From the NCBI RefSeq assembly GCF_001729485.1, contig NZ_CP017157.1, positions 4,030,001-4,094,000 on the forward strand: 64,000 nt of DNA. The letters run 5' to 3'. The DNA is from Streptomyces lydicus. Lineage in GTDB: Bacteria; Actinomycetota; Actinomycetes; Streptomycetales; Streptomycetaceae. Every line of letters starts with the position of its first letter. Within the stretch, counting starts at the first letter, position 1. Below the pieces are notes generated by a model. It worked only from the letters and a program-made list of their open reading frames with translations. It had not been told where the DNA came from and searched no databases. Shown here piece after piece: positions 42,695 through 51,254 of this stretch. Made by a program: the position numbers and the translations under genes.

Positions 42695-42958
42695 TCAGCC
42701 GACGGCTTGCTGCTCAGCGCGGGCGCGGGTGGTGGCGAGACGGTAGGAGTCGGTGCCGGTCTCGATGATGTTGCCGCCGAAGGTGAGGCGGTCGACGATG
42801 GTTCGATGCCGTAGTGGGAGCGGAAGGCGGTCCAGCCTCCGTGGCGCGGTCAGGTCCGCCTTAAGGATGGCGTCGATCACCGGCTTGTAGGGGTCGGTCG
42901 ACGGCGGTGGTGGCGGCCTGCTCGGTGAGTCCTCGCTGGCGGGGAAGGGTCACGGCGT
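42695..42958 (-). pseudogene. IS21-type mosaic remnant (IstB start + IstA piece + IstB end)
   Basis: Read leftward: VTLPRQRGLTEQAATTAVD (IstB N-terminus), then in another frame DPYKPVIDAILKADLTAPRR (IstA), then TIVDRLTFGGNIIETGTDSY and RLATTRARAEQQAVG (IstB C-terminus). The order cannot come from a single deletion of a normal istA-istB pair, so several rearrangements happened. Confidence 0.7.
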
Positions 42959-42989
42959 TCTCCTCTTTCACGGGGTGGGGTGGTCGGGT

Positions 42990-43117
42990 CGGCGGAGCCG
43001 CAGGAGCTGGTCGTAGGGGGCAAGCCGGCTACCGAGTCAATTACGTCCTGGCGACCAAGCTGGTCAACGAGCTGGTCGAAGCTGCTGACGAGAAGCAGCT
43101 GACCAAGACCACCGGGG
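42990..43117 (+). pseudogene. istB: IstB middle fragment, opposite strand
   Basis: Reads QAGYRVNYVLATKLVNELVE and AADEKQLTKT, the part between Walker A and Walker B of IstB. It is missing from the mosaic on the other strand 60 bases away. Confidence 0.7.
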
Positions 43118-43359
43118 CTGTTTCCGCAGGTGCGAGACAGACGGCCACGCGCCGCGTGAGGGCTGGCGGAAAGGGCGGCGGCCGAGCAGCCGCTGCTGGC
43201 GCCACACCACCTATGAAACACGTCCTGCAGCGGAGCTTTCATCGACCTACGTGGTGGGGTAGAGCCAGCAGGGCATCGCCGATGACTGCGGAAAACCACA
43301 GTACGATCGGGCGGTCGACCGCATGGTGCGCCTCGCGGCCGCTTCCTAGCCTGAACCAC

Positions 43360-44031
43360 ATGATCGCAACCTCAAGCTTCGCGCCATTCCTCGCCGCCTC
43401 CGCCGAGCCCGCCGGCGGCATCGCCGGATGGGCCGTCGACGTCATGGACGCACTCGGAGCCGCCGGTACCGGGCTGACCAACCTCGTCGACACGGTACTG
43501 CCGTTCATCCCCAGTGAGATCGTCCTCCCCGTGGCCGGATTCGCCGCCGGACAGGGGCGGTTGAGCCTGGCGGCCGTCATTGTCTGGACCACAGTCGGTT
43601 CCGTCGTCGGATCCTGGATCGTGTATGCCACGGGCGCTCTCCTGGGTCGCGAACGGACCCGCGCGCTCGCCGCCCGCATCCCCTTCGTCCGCCCGCACGA
43701 GATCGATCGTGCCGAGGCGTGGTTCGCCCGACGCGGCCGCGCCGCCGTGCTGCTCGCCCGCATGGTGCCGGTGGTGCGCAGTCTCATCTCCCTCCCGGCC
43801 GGGATCCAGCGCATGCCGATCACTGCCTTCACCGCCCTGACCGCCCTCGGCAGCCTGATCTGGAACACCGCGTTCGTCCTGTTGGGATACTGGCTCGGCG
43901 ACAACTGGCGGCTGGTGGAGGAGTACGGGGGATGGGTGTCAAAGGCGGTCATGGCGGTGGCGGTTCTGGCCGTCGCCCGGTGGTTCGCGGTGCGGCTGCG
44001 TCGCCGCCCGGGTGCTCGGCACCGGGTATGA
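43360..44031 (+). CDS. DedA-family membrane protein
   Basis: 223 residues. Hydrophobic re-entrant loop and helices are clear: LVDTVLPFIPSEIVLPVAGF, LAAVIVWTTVGSVVGSWIVY, and the DedA signature RRGRAAVLLARMVPVVRSLI with SLPAGIQRMPITAFTALTAL. DedA proteins act as lipid (undecaprenyl-phosphate or phosphatidylethanolamine) transporters or half-transporters and support membrane stress tolerance. The start has no evident ribosome site, and TAGCCT lies about eight bases upstream, so the mRNA may be leaderless. First gene of a DedA-kinase-regulator operon. Confidence 0.9.
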   Translation: MIATSSFAPFLAASAEPAGGIAGWAVDVMDALGAAGTGLTNLVDTVLPFIPSEIVLPVAGFAAGQGRLSLAAVIVWTTVGSVVGSWIVYATGALLGRERTRALAARIPFVRPHEIDRAEAWFARRGRAAVLLARMVPVVRSLISLPAGIQRMPITAFTALTALGSLIWNTAFVLLGYWLGDNWRLVEEYGGWVSKAVMAVAVLAVARWFAVRLRRRPGARHRV

Positions 44032-45113
44032 GGCCCGCGCTCGCCGCGGCCGGTATCGCCCTTGGCGCGGTCTCAGCGCTCGTCGCGCCCGCAGTCCTCG
44101 CCGCGGCAGGCTTGGCACGCTCCCCCGGATTGCCGGTCCGCCTGGCCGAGCTGGAACAGCGGCGCGTGGCCGCCCTGCTCAGCGGGGGCGCGGCGTCCCC
44201 GGAGGGTATCGAACCGCGCCGGGCCGTTTCCTACCTTTGGTGCCGCATCCCTGTGGGCCTGCTCGGCGGCGGGGCGCTGTTCCTGCTGGCGGCGGGCGGC
44301 TGGACGGTCGCCTCCGGGCTGTCGCACTGGCTGGCCGGGCACGATGTCGACGGCATGGCTCCCTCCTGGCCGGTCGCCGGGTATCTCCTCACCGCCGGTC
44401 TGCTGCTGCTCTTCCTCGACTTGGCCGGCCTGGCCGCCGTCGCCGAACTGGAGCGGTGGCTGATCTGCCGTTTCCTCAGCCCCGACGAGATGACCCGGAT
44501 GCGCCGCCGGATCGACGAACTCGCCGCCTCGCGCTCGGGGATCGTCGAGGCCGTGGACGCCGAACGGCGCCGCATCGAGCGCGACCTGCACGACGGGCTG
44601 CAGCAGCGGCTGATCGTGGTGGCGATGCTGCTCGGACGGGCACGCCGCAAGAACTCCGAGGAGCTGTTCCGGCAGGCACAGACCGAGGCTGAGCAGGCGT
44701 TGGAGGAGCTGCGGCAGGTGGCGTGGCGCGTGTATCCCGCATCGCTGGACCAGCTGGGGTTGCGCGAGGCGCTGGCCGTGGACGCCGAACGCTCGCCCAT
44801 CCCCGTGCACATCAGCGGCGACCTGACGCAACGGCCGACCCCTGCCATCGAAACGGCCGCCTATTTCGCAGTGCGCGAGGCCCTCACCAATTCGGCCAAG
44901 CACGCCGGGGCTACCCGGATCGAGGTGGCGATGAGCCAGGACACCGACGTGGTGAGGGTGTCGGTGCGCGACGACGGGCGTGGCGGCGCCGATCCCGCCG
45001 GGCCGGGCCTGGCCGGCCTGGCACGCCGCATCGCCGCGCTGGACGGGCGTCTGACCGTGGACAGCCCGCTGGGCGGCCCCACGCAGGTGGTTGCGGAGCT
45101 GCCATGCGGTTGA
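44028..45113 (+). CDS. Sensor histidine kinase (NarL-type, HisKA_3)
   Basis: 361 residues; start ATG overlaps the DedA stop (ATGA). Two or three membrane segments occur between residues 1 and 140 (AGIALGAVSALVAPAVLAAA, LLGGGALFLLAAGGWTVASG, GYLLTAGLLLLFLDLAGLAA). The phospho-acceptor His is in RRIERDLHDGLQQRLIVVAM (about residue 185), followed by a HATPase with EALTNSAKHAGATR and DDGRGGADPAGPGLAGL. It should phosphorylate the response regulator at 45104. With DedA in the operon, a membrane or cell-wall lipid signal is plausible. Confidence 0.92.
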   Translation: MRPALAAAGIALGAVSALVAPAVLAAAGLARSPGLPVRLAELEQRRVAALLSGGAASPEGIEPRRAVSYLWCRIPVGLLGGGALFLLAAGGWTVASGLSHWLAGHDVDGMAPSWPVAGYLLTAGLLLLFLDLAGLAAVAELERWLICRFLSPDEMTRMRRRIDELAASRSGIVEAVDAERRRIERDLHDGLQQRLIVVAMLLGRARRKNSEELFRQAQTEAEQALEELRQVAWRVYPASLDQLGLREALAVDAERSPIPVHISGDLTQRPTPAIETAAYFAVREALTNSAKHAGATRIEVAMSQDTDVVRVSVRDDGRGGADPAGPGLAGLARRIAALDGRLTVDSPLGGPTQVVAELPCG

Positions 45114-45748
45114 TGATCGCTGAAGACTCCGCGCTGCTACGCGCTGGCCTGGTCCGCCTGCTGGTCGACGAAGGGCACAAGGTAACTGCCGCGGTGGGGG
45201 ACGCGGACGCGCTGCTGGCCGCAGTGGCCGCCGGGCCCCCGGACGTCATCGTCGTGGACGTACGCATGCCGCCAAGCCACACCGACGAGGGGCTGCGGGC
45301 CGCGCTGCGACTTCGGTCCGAGCACCCGCAAGTGGGAGTGCTGGTGCTGTCGCAGTATGTCGAGCCGCGGTACGCCGCAGAACTGCTGGCGGCCGACACC
45401 CGGGGCGTGGGATATCTGCTGAAGGACAGGGTCGGAAGGGTCGAGGAGTTCCTGTCCGCGCTGGAGCGGGTACACGGCGGCGGCACGGTGTTCGATCCGG
45501 AGGTGGTGCGCCGCCTTCTGGCGCGCACACGCCACACCGACGATCTCGATCTGCTGACAGACCGTGAGCGAATCGTGTTGACACTCATGGCCCAGGGTTG
45601 CACCAACGCAGCCATCGCACAGCAACTGTTCATCTCCAGGAGCGCGGTGGAGAAACACACCAACGCGGTGTTCGACAAACTGCGGCTGCCGCGGGACGAC
45701 AGTACTAACCGCAGGGTGCTGGCGGTGCTGCGGTTCCTGGGAGGCTGA
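45104..45748 (+). CDS. LuxR/NarL-family response regulator
   Basis: 214 residues, starting inside the end of the kinase gene. The receiver (MRLMIAEDSALLRAGLVRLL, phospho-Asp in DVIVVDVRMPPSHTDEGLRA) is followed by a LuxR HTH (LTDRERIVLTLMAQGCTNAA, IAQQLFISRSAVEKHTNAVF). A standard partner of the kinase at 44028. The target is presumably the dedA-led operon itself. Confidence 0.93.
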   Translation: MRLMIAEDSALLRAGLVRLLVDEGHKVTAAVGDADALLAAVAAGPPDVIVVDVRMPPSHTDEGLRAALRLRSEHPQVGVLVLSQYVEPRYAAELLAADTRGVGYLLKDRVGRVEEFLSALERVHGGGTVFDPEVVRRLLARTRHTDDLDLLTDRERIVLTLMAQGCTNAAIAQQLFISRSAVEKHTNAVFDKLRLPRDDSTNRRVLAVLRFLGG

Positions 45749-45849
45749 CCGGCGCTCTTCGAGCGTGGCGTGCACATGCGGGTGGTCGGGCTCAGGCGGA
45801 GCGGCGGTAGTAGGTGAGGGAGCCTTGACCGGGGCGTCGTTCGAACCGT

Positions 45850-46081
45850 TGGTGAGGGTGCGGATGATGGCGATGTCCTGGCCGCCCGGGTAGCGGACGC
45901 AGAAGCTGCGGCCGGCGCGCAAGGTGGTGAAGGGGAGGACGGAGGCGGGCTGGGTGTCGATGCCCTTGATGCAGTCGGTGCGGGTGACGGGGCCGGCCGG
46001 CGGTGCCTCGAAGACGCCAGCGTCACGCCACTGCCGGAAGCGGTTGTGCACAGTGGACCAGGCGCCGAACTCCTTCGGCAT
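45850..46081 (-). pseudogene. IS5-type transposase scrap joined to an unknown coding fragment
   Basis: PKEFGAWSTVHNRFRQWRDA and GVFEA (IS5-type N-terminal domain) are followed by CIKGIDTQPASVLPFTTLRA, GRSFCVRYPGGQDIAIIRTL, a coding-like stretch from a protein I do not recognise. Confidence 0.55.
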
Positions 46082-46213
46082 CTCCCGCCACTACGAAGTT
46101 CTGCGGAAAGTGGTACCGGGAGTTGGGACGTCAGCGCTGGTCAGCACCTCACGGCAATCGTCGTGTTCACGTCTTGTCCGACGGGGCCGCAAGAGACCGT
46201 ACGACGGGTGCGC

Positions 46214-46975
46214 TCACCGGCCAACTGCCGCTTCGGGGCCGTCGGCCGTACCCGGACCGCGGGCAGCCGAGACTCTGTGAGCGGCGCGCAGGACAACCCC
46301 CATGGCGACCGTGAGCTCGCCGAGAATCACCAGCGCGATCTCGCTCACCATGGCGAGAATCGCGAAGAACCGGTACGTCCCTTTGGCCTCTGCGAAGTCG
46401 GGCTCGACCAGACCACCAGGGTCCCAGGCCACCTGGACCGTGGCACCGACGTGGTCGGATTTGCCGCAGTTAAGGGTTCCGGGCGCCTCGGTCACAGAGT
46501 GATAGCGGATGACGCATTCGTACGAGGTGGTCTTCCCCTGGTGCTCGATCACCCGCGTGACCTCGCCTGACCGTACCGCGCCCCGTGTCTCCAGTACGAA
46601 CCCCTGCGAGGCAAACGAGGCCAGCACCGCGGCGGCAACCGCCGGGACAGCCAGCAGCGTCATCATCAGCCGGCTCAGCGCCGGGTGGGGCAGCAGCGGG
46701 GGCACCGTCACGATCAGCCAGATGCCGCCGGCCAGCCCCAGGGCAAGCGAGGGCACGAACATCCAGCGGAGCGAACTCGCCGCCCCACTGACCAGGATGA
46801 GCAGCGCGGCGGCCGGAATCAGCAGCGCGACCTGTCGTGGACCTGCCGGGCGCCGGAGCCCACGCGTCCGGCCGGTGTGCGGCGGGCGCTCTACCGGCCC
46901 CTCGCGCTGGTGCCGCCCCGCCGGCACCAGCCGCAGGCCGTTGGCCGCCGGTTCCCCCTGATGCTGTTCCATCAT
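46214..46975 (-). CDS. DUF3592-like membrane protein
   Basis: 253 residues from the ATG at 46975 (GGAGAAG ahead). Two to three hydrophobic segments near residues 48-110 and one near 215-235 (IALVILGELTVAMGVVLRAA) flank an extracytoplasmic domain VTRVIEHQGKTTSYECVIRY ... VQVAWDPGGLVEPDFAEAK. The central part resembles DUF3592 proteins. The N-terminal 45 residues are hydrophilic and basic. No enzymatic motif is seen; function unknown. Confidence 0.75.
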   Translation of the reverse strand: MMEQHQGEPAANGLRLVPAGRHQREGPVERPPHTGRTRGLRRPAGPRQVALLIPAAALLILVSGAASSLRWMFVPSLALGLAGGIWLIVTVPPLLPHPALSRLMMTLLAVPAVAAAVLASFASQGFVLETRGAVRSGEVTRVIEHQGKTTSYECVIRYHSVTEAPGTLNCGKSDHVGATVQVAWDPGGLVEPDFAEAKGTYRFFAILAMVSEIALVILGELTVAMGVVLRAAHRVSAARGPGTADGPEAAVGR

Positions 46976-47063
46976 CACGCTCTTCTCCGCCGCCCAGCCG
47001 ACATCAACTTCAGGCGCTGACCAAGCCGCCGCCGTTATTTTCCGCCCGGCGGCCCCGGGGCCC

Positions 47064-47400
47064 TCACTCCCGCCAGCACCGTGCGTCTTCAGGGAAGCCC
47101 TTGACGATGACTGCGAGGGTCTCAGCGACGGACAGCAGGGCCTCGTACGTCTCGCGCCCATGTGTCCAGCCGATCATGCGGTTTCCTTCGAGGCGCCAGC
47201 CCAGTCGGGCATCGTGCATGCGCCGTTCCATGGCGTACGTACTGATGAGAGCGGCGAAGTCGGGGTCGGAGGCACAGTAATGGACCAGGTGGGTGCCGAG
47301 GTCGGGCAAGTCGCTTGCGGGTCCCGTGAGGCGGTTGAGCGGGGGACGTTTTTCCACTCGATGGGACGCGGTCAGTCGGCGGCTGGTCACGGCAGTGGCC
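47064..47400 (-). pseudogene. Unrecognised C-terminal gene fragment
   Basis: The frame PDLGTHLVHYCASDPDFAAL, ISTYAMERRMHDARLGWRLE, MIGWTHGRETYEALLSVAET, VIVKGFPEDARCWRE-stop looks like a real helical protein end. No start with ribosome site is found upstream, where the frame becomes low-complexity. Probably the tail of a toxin- or phage-linked protein; not identified. Confidence 0.45.
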
Positions 47401-47444
47401 GGGAGCGTGCGGGGAATTTGGAGTACGGCCACGCAGTAGGTCCA

Positions 47445-47870
47445 TGCGACATTTGCCTTGGCACCGCGCTGCTGATCTCGGCCCCGTCCGCCGCGGTCTG
47501 GCCACCCGCGCTGCCCACGCCCTCCGTGGCCATCCTGCCGAGCAGGTTCTTGCCCTCCAGTCCCGCCGCTATGGCCTTGCCGGGAGCCCAGGCTTCCTCG
47601 GCGGCATGGGCTCACGTATTCGTCAACCAACTGCCTACTTTCTCCCCGAGCCGGCCCGCGCTTTCCGCGATTCCCGCGCCCACGAACCCGGCCACGGCTG
47701 CATCCTGGAAATCCTGGCCCCAGGTGATCTTCTGCCCGGTGACTACGCGGCCCTCCGCAACCTGTTCCATCGCATGCTCGGCCAACTTCACCACTGCCTG
47801 GCCAGTCGCCAGAAGTTCGATGAGGCGATCGCGTTCGCCCCGCCGAAACCGGCACCACTCGCCGCAGCTT
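47445..47870 (-). pseudogene. Fragment of a large, probably secreted (polymorphic-toxin-like) protein
   Basis: One frame reads AEHAMEQVAEGRVVTGQKIT, GFVGAGIAESAGRLGEKVGS and WLTNT-stop; the next frame continues AEEAWAPGKAIAAGLEGKNL and LGRMATEGVGSAGGQTAADG. The glycine/alanine-rich pattern resembles the pre-toxin region of Streptomyces polymorphic toxins. It ends before any recognisable toxin domain. Confidence 0.4.
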
Positions 47871-47889
47871 CTTGACCCGATAACTGCAT

Positions 47890-48125
47890 GGGGCGTCTTA
47901 TCGGCACGGACCCGGTCGGGCTCGGTGCGGGGCCGGCCCGGGCCGATGCGGGGCACCCGGTGCCCTTCAATACAGGCTGGAACTTCGGGCTGTCGTGCCT
48001 CTGGCCGGCGGTGACGAGCAGGGACAGAGGCTTCTGGCCCTGCTCGACCGTGAGGTGCAGCTTGGTGGCCAGTCCGCCGCGCGAGCGTCCGAGGCTGTGG
48101 TCGTCGGGCTCAGCGTCGACGCCCC
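47890..48125 (-). pseudogene. IS5-like transposase internal fragment
   Basis: Reads DDHSLGRSRGGLATKLHLTV, EQGQKPLSLLVTAGQRHDSP and KFQPVLKG, then RPRTEPDRVRADKT. The homology ends where ADKAY would stand, and the toxin-like fragment begins at once. Confidence 0.7.
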
Positions 48126-48133
48126 CAGGAGGC

Positions 48134-49156
48134 TCACGAGTTCGATTCGACCGCCGGACGAGGGTTGTAGGTGCTGATCTCGATGAGGTTGCCGTCCGGG
48201 TCGCGCAGGTAGGTACTGGTGATGGGTCCTTGGGCGCCGGTTCGCGGCACGGGGCCTTCCAGCACGGGCACTCCGCAGGCGGTCAGATGGGCCAGGATCT
48301 GTTCCTGCGGGATGTCGGCGACCAGGCACAGGTCTGCGCTGCCAGGGGTGGGGTGCGTGGCGTGCGGGAGGAGTTCGCTGCCTGCCTGATGGAGGTTGAT
48401 CTTGCTGGTGCCGAAGGTCAGTGCGCGGCGTCCCTCCCCGAAGGTGACCGGCGGTATGCCCAGGACGCGTTCGTAGAAGTCGACGGTCCGTTCGATGTCG
48501 GCGACGGTCAGCACCAGGTGGTCCAGGCCGGTGATCCGGATCCTCGGCCCCGGTTCGAGGGAATACCGGCCCAACTGCCGTTCGCAGGCGTCCCATGCCG
48601 GGGCGGAGAGCAGGTCCCGTGAGCGGGTGAACAGCCCGTGCAGGGTGGGGCCGTGGCGCTCGGCGAGGTCGGGATTGTGCGCGAGCACGTCGAGTTCGTT
48701 GGCCGCGGTGATCTCGACGAAGGCGCGCACGTCCGGCGGCGATGGGGTGTGCTCACGGCCGGTGAAGCGGTCGCGGAAGACCGCCGGTCGCCCGCTCGCC
48801 AACCGGGGATACACGACTACGCGGTCACAGCTGGCGTAGAGGTGGACCAGCGCCTCGGCCTGTTCGCCGATCAGCCCGGCGAGAAGCGCGCGCTCGTCGG
48901 TGCCCATCAGGGCGTGGTCGTACCCGTCGGTTCCGTACATCGCGTGACACAGTCCGGCAGCCTGCAGGTCCGGACCGGCGCCCCACTCCGCCAGCAGGCG
49001 TGCGACGCGGTTCAGGTGGTCCAGGAGCGTACCGCCGGGATGCTTTGTCTCGCCGGCGCCTCGGGCGCGCAGGAGGGCCTGTACAGCGGGCCAGACCGCC
49101 GCAGGGTCACGGTCGCTTCCTGGTGAGCCGCCGTCGGATGGGATGGATCGCCGCAT
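48134..49156 (-). CDS. Fusion of DUF6817 (HD-like) and VOC/glyoxalase domain
   Basis: 340 residues. Residues 20-190 match DUF6817: HPGGTLLDHLNRVARLLAEW, LQAAGLCHAMYGTDGYDH (an HD-like helical domain with conserved His), DRVVVYPRLASGRPAVFRDR. Residues 208-330 form a VOC domain: ITGLDHLVLTVADIERTVDF, YERVLGIPP and STYLRDPDGNLIEISTYNPR with the metal Glu. The two parts probably act on the same ligand. Five bases separate it from the upstream reductase gene, so they are co-transcribed. Confidence 0.85.
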   Translation of the reverse strand: MRRSIPSDGGSPGSDRDPAAVWPAVQALLRARGAGETKHPGGTLLDHLNRVARLLAEWGAGPDLQAAGLCHAMYGTDGYDHALMGTDERALLAGLIGEQAEALVHLYASCDRVVVYPRLASGRPAVFRDRFTGREHTPSPPDVRAFVEITAANELDVLAHNPDLAERHGPTLHGLFTRSRDLLSAPAWDACERQLGRYSLEPGPRIRITGLDHLVLTVADIERTVDFYERVLGIPPVTFGEGRRALTFGTSKINLHQAGSELLPHATHPTPGSADLCLVADIPQEQILAHLTACGVPVLEGPVPRTGAQGPITSTYLRDPDGNLIEISTYNPRPAVESNS

Positions 49157-49161
49157 CGGGT

Positions 49162-50055
49162 TCAGACCCCCGGGGTCGTCAGGCGTGCCACTTCTGCCAC
49201 CAGTCGGGCCGTGACCGGGGTCTCGACGTGGTGGGCGACGCCGGCACGGAGGACCGCTCCGCCGATGGCATCGACTTCGAGGGGGCGTCCGGCCTCGGCG
49301 TCACGCTGCATGGAGGACTTCATGGTGTCCGGGACGCGGTCGAAGAAGGAGAGCACGGTCTCGGTCGTCACCGGTGCGCCGGCGGCCTGGGCCACGGCGG
49401 TGATCTCGTCGAGCACGGTGAGCAGTTCCGGTCGCCGGTCGCTGCGGATGGTTCCGACGTCCGCGCGGTGTCGGGTGGTCAGCAGGGCGAGTGGGGCGAG
49501 GAAGGCGAGCTTGTCCCAGAGCATCGTCGTCTCGTCGCTTCGCAGGGTCACGCCGAGACCGGCGTGCCGCAGTTGCTCCGCGAACTCGCCGAGCGGTGCG
49601 GCCAGTTCGAGGTTGGCAAAGGGGCTGGTGTGGTTGATGCGTCCTGGTGCGGTGCGCGTGGCTTCGACCCTGATCGTGCCGGCGGCGACCTCGGCCGCGG
49701 GGTAGCGCTCGCGCAGCAGGCGGAGGTGGTCGAGGCCGTTGAGCAACGGGATCACAACCGCGTTGCCGAGGGCGGGGGCCGGGACGCGGTCGAGTGCCTC
49801 GTCCAGGGAGGTCTGCTTGACCGTCACGAAGACGGCGTCCACCGCCTCTCGCAACCGTGTGTCCGCCTCGACCGCTGCGGTGAAGTCCCCGTACTGGGCG
49901 CTCTCGACGCGCAGGCCGCCCTGGCTCAGTGCGGCGGCAGTCGCCTCGCCGGCCAGGCAGATGACGCGGTGCCCGTCACGGGCGAGGAGCGCACCGATCA
50001 GGCCTCCGACACCACCCGGTCCGAGGACGGCCACCGTCAGCGGGGTTGTGTTCAT
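49162..50055 (-). CDS. Ketopantoate reductase (PanE/ApbA)-like dehydrogenase
   Basis: 297 residues. The N-terminal Rossmann motif is AVLGPGGVGGLIGALLARDG. Later landmarks of the family are VTVKQTSLDEAL, the catalytic-Lys region LWDKLAFLAPLALLTTRHRA and the C-terminal helical segment with FFDRVPDTMKSSMQRDAEAG, RPLEVDAIGG. It reduces a 2-oxo acid with NADPH; a primary panE usually lies elsewhere, so a catabolic or biosynthetic 2-oxo-acid substrate is possible. Divergent from the LysR gene at 50320, which is its likely regulator. Confidence 0.88.
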   Translation of the reverse strand: MNTTPLTVAVLGPGGVGGLIGALLARDGHRVICLAGEATAAALSQGGLRVESAQYGDFTAAVEADTRLREAVDAVFVTVKQTSLDEALDRVPAPALGNAVVIPLLNGLDHLRLLRERYPAAEVAAGTIRVEATRTAPGRINHTSPFANLELAAPLGEFAEQLRHAGLGVTLRSDETTMLWDKLAFLAPLALLTTRHRADVGTIRSDRRPELLTVLDEITAVAQAAGAPVTTETVLSFFDRVPDTMKSSMQRDAEAGRPLEVDAIGGAVLRAGVAHHVETPVTARLVAEVARLTTPGV

Positions 50056-50296
50056 CTGAGCTCCTGTCGTCCTTGGGAGACCCGTTCAGCCGAGCGGAGG
50101 GCCGACGGGAGCCGACAGGAGGAGTGGCGCGTGGACCACGGCATCTCCCCTCGGCGGGAAGCGGGTCGACACCCGCCGGCCGCTCAGCGCACCGCGTCCG
50201 GAACGGGTGAGCGACGGGCGGGTTGCCGCCCTGGTTGCTGCAGCAATGATCAAGCGCCCCGAGACCCAAGTCAATCAACGGATTTACTGGCATCCC

Positions 50297-50314
50297 CCCA
50301 AGGGATACCTTGGG
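50297..50314. promoter_or_regulatory. Probable LysR operator
   Basis: CCCAAGG-GATA-CCTTGGG, a perfect 7+7 palindrome, ends only five bases before the LysR start codon and lies 240 bases from the reductase start. Its position suggests autorepression. The AT-rich CAATCAACGGATTTACTGG just upstream may hold the promoters. Confidence 0.6.
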
Positions 50315-50319
50315 TCGTC

Positions 50320-51222
50320 GTGACTCTTGACGATCTCCGTGTCTTCGCCGCGGTCTGTCGAGCCGGCTCACTGAGCGCGGTGGCCCGCGACTTTTCCTGC
50401 ACGCAGTCGGCGGTCAGCCAGCACGTGAAGCGGCTGGAGCGGGAATTGGGCCTGAGCCTGCTGGAACGGCACACACGAGGCGTGGTGCCCACGCCGGCCG
50501 GGCACACGCTGAGCGCGGCGGTCACCGAGGGCCTGGGCAGCATCGACCACGCACTGCGCCGACTCGAAGAAGCCGCGCGCGCGGAAGGCGGATCGGTGCG
50601 GGTCACGACGGGGGCCACGACTGTCCGGCACTTCATGGCCGCGGCCGTCGTCGACTTCCGGCGGCGCTTTCCCCGGGCGAGCCTGGAGTTCCAGACCGAG
50701 ACCTCCAGCCGCGGCTGCTTCGACGCGCTCGCAGCCGGCCGCGTCGACCTCGCCTGGATCACCCTGGGGCTCCCGGTCCGCGCCATCGAGCAACGTCCCG
50801 TCGTCGAAATCCCCTGGGCGCTCGCCGTCTCGGCGTCCGATCCGCTGGCGGCCAAGGCCTACGTTGAACCGGCCGACCTGCAGGACGCCCGGCTCATCGG
50901 GCTCCCGCAGAACTCCACCTCCCGCCTGCAACTCGGCGCCTGGCTCGCCGAAGCCGGGATCCGGCCGGTCTTCGACACCAGCGTCACCGACTGGGACACC
51001 GCGATCCTGCTGGCCGAACTGGGACTGGGCCTCGCCGTCGTCCCGACCCTGCCCGCCTGGAGCGGCCCCGGACACCCGGACCTGCGACTGATTCCCGTCC
51101 CCGCACTGCCCGCCCTCACCGCGGGCTGGGCGGTACGCCGCTGGGACGCCCTCTCCCCGCTGGCCCGTGCCTTCGCCGAGACCGTCGCGCACCATTGCGG
51201 CAAGCAGACCGTCCGGGAATAG
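50320..51222 (+). CDS. LysR-family transcriptional regulator
   Basis: 300 residues from the GTG at 50320. The HTH is VTLDDLRVFAAVCRAGSLSA, VARDFSCTQSAVSQHVKRLE, RELGLSLLERHTRG. The effector domain covers about 90-290 (GSVRVTTGATTVRHFMAAAV, ILLAELGLGLAVVPTLPAW). Divergent from the reductase/VOC-fusion operon. It probably controls it in response to an organic acid. Confidence 0.9.
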   Translation: MTLDDLRVFAAVCRAGSLSAVARDFSCTQSAVSQHVKRLERELGLSLLERHTRGVVPTPAGHTLSAAVTEGLGSIDHALRRLEEAARAEGGSVRVTTGATTVRHFMAAAVVDFRRRFPRASLEFQTETSSRGCFDALAAGRVDLAWITLGLPVRAIEQRPVVEIPWALAVSASDPLAAKAYVEPADLQDARLIGLPQNSTSRLQLGAWLAEAGIRPVFDTSVTDWDTAILLAELGLGLAVVPTLPAWSGPGHPDLRLIPVPALPALTAGWAVRRWDALSPLARAFAETVAHHCGKQTVRE

Positions 51223-51254
51223 CCGCGTGCCCGACGCGCCGTCAGCACCGTTCG

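Noticed and set aside
45137..46081. Minus-strand frame of 314 codons overlapping the response regulator
   Set aside because: Only its first 80 codons (IS scrap and an unknown fragment) look coding; the remainder is antisense to the well-supported response regulator gene.
49000..50319. Plus-strand extension of the LysR frame far upstream of its start
   Set aside because: The extension is antisense to the reductase and fusion genes; the conserved N-terminus VTLDDLRVFAAV fixes the start at 50320.
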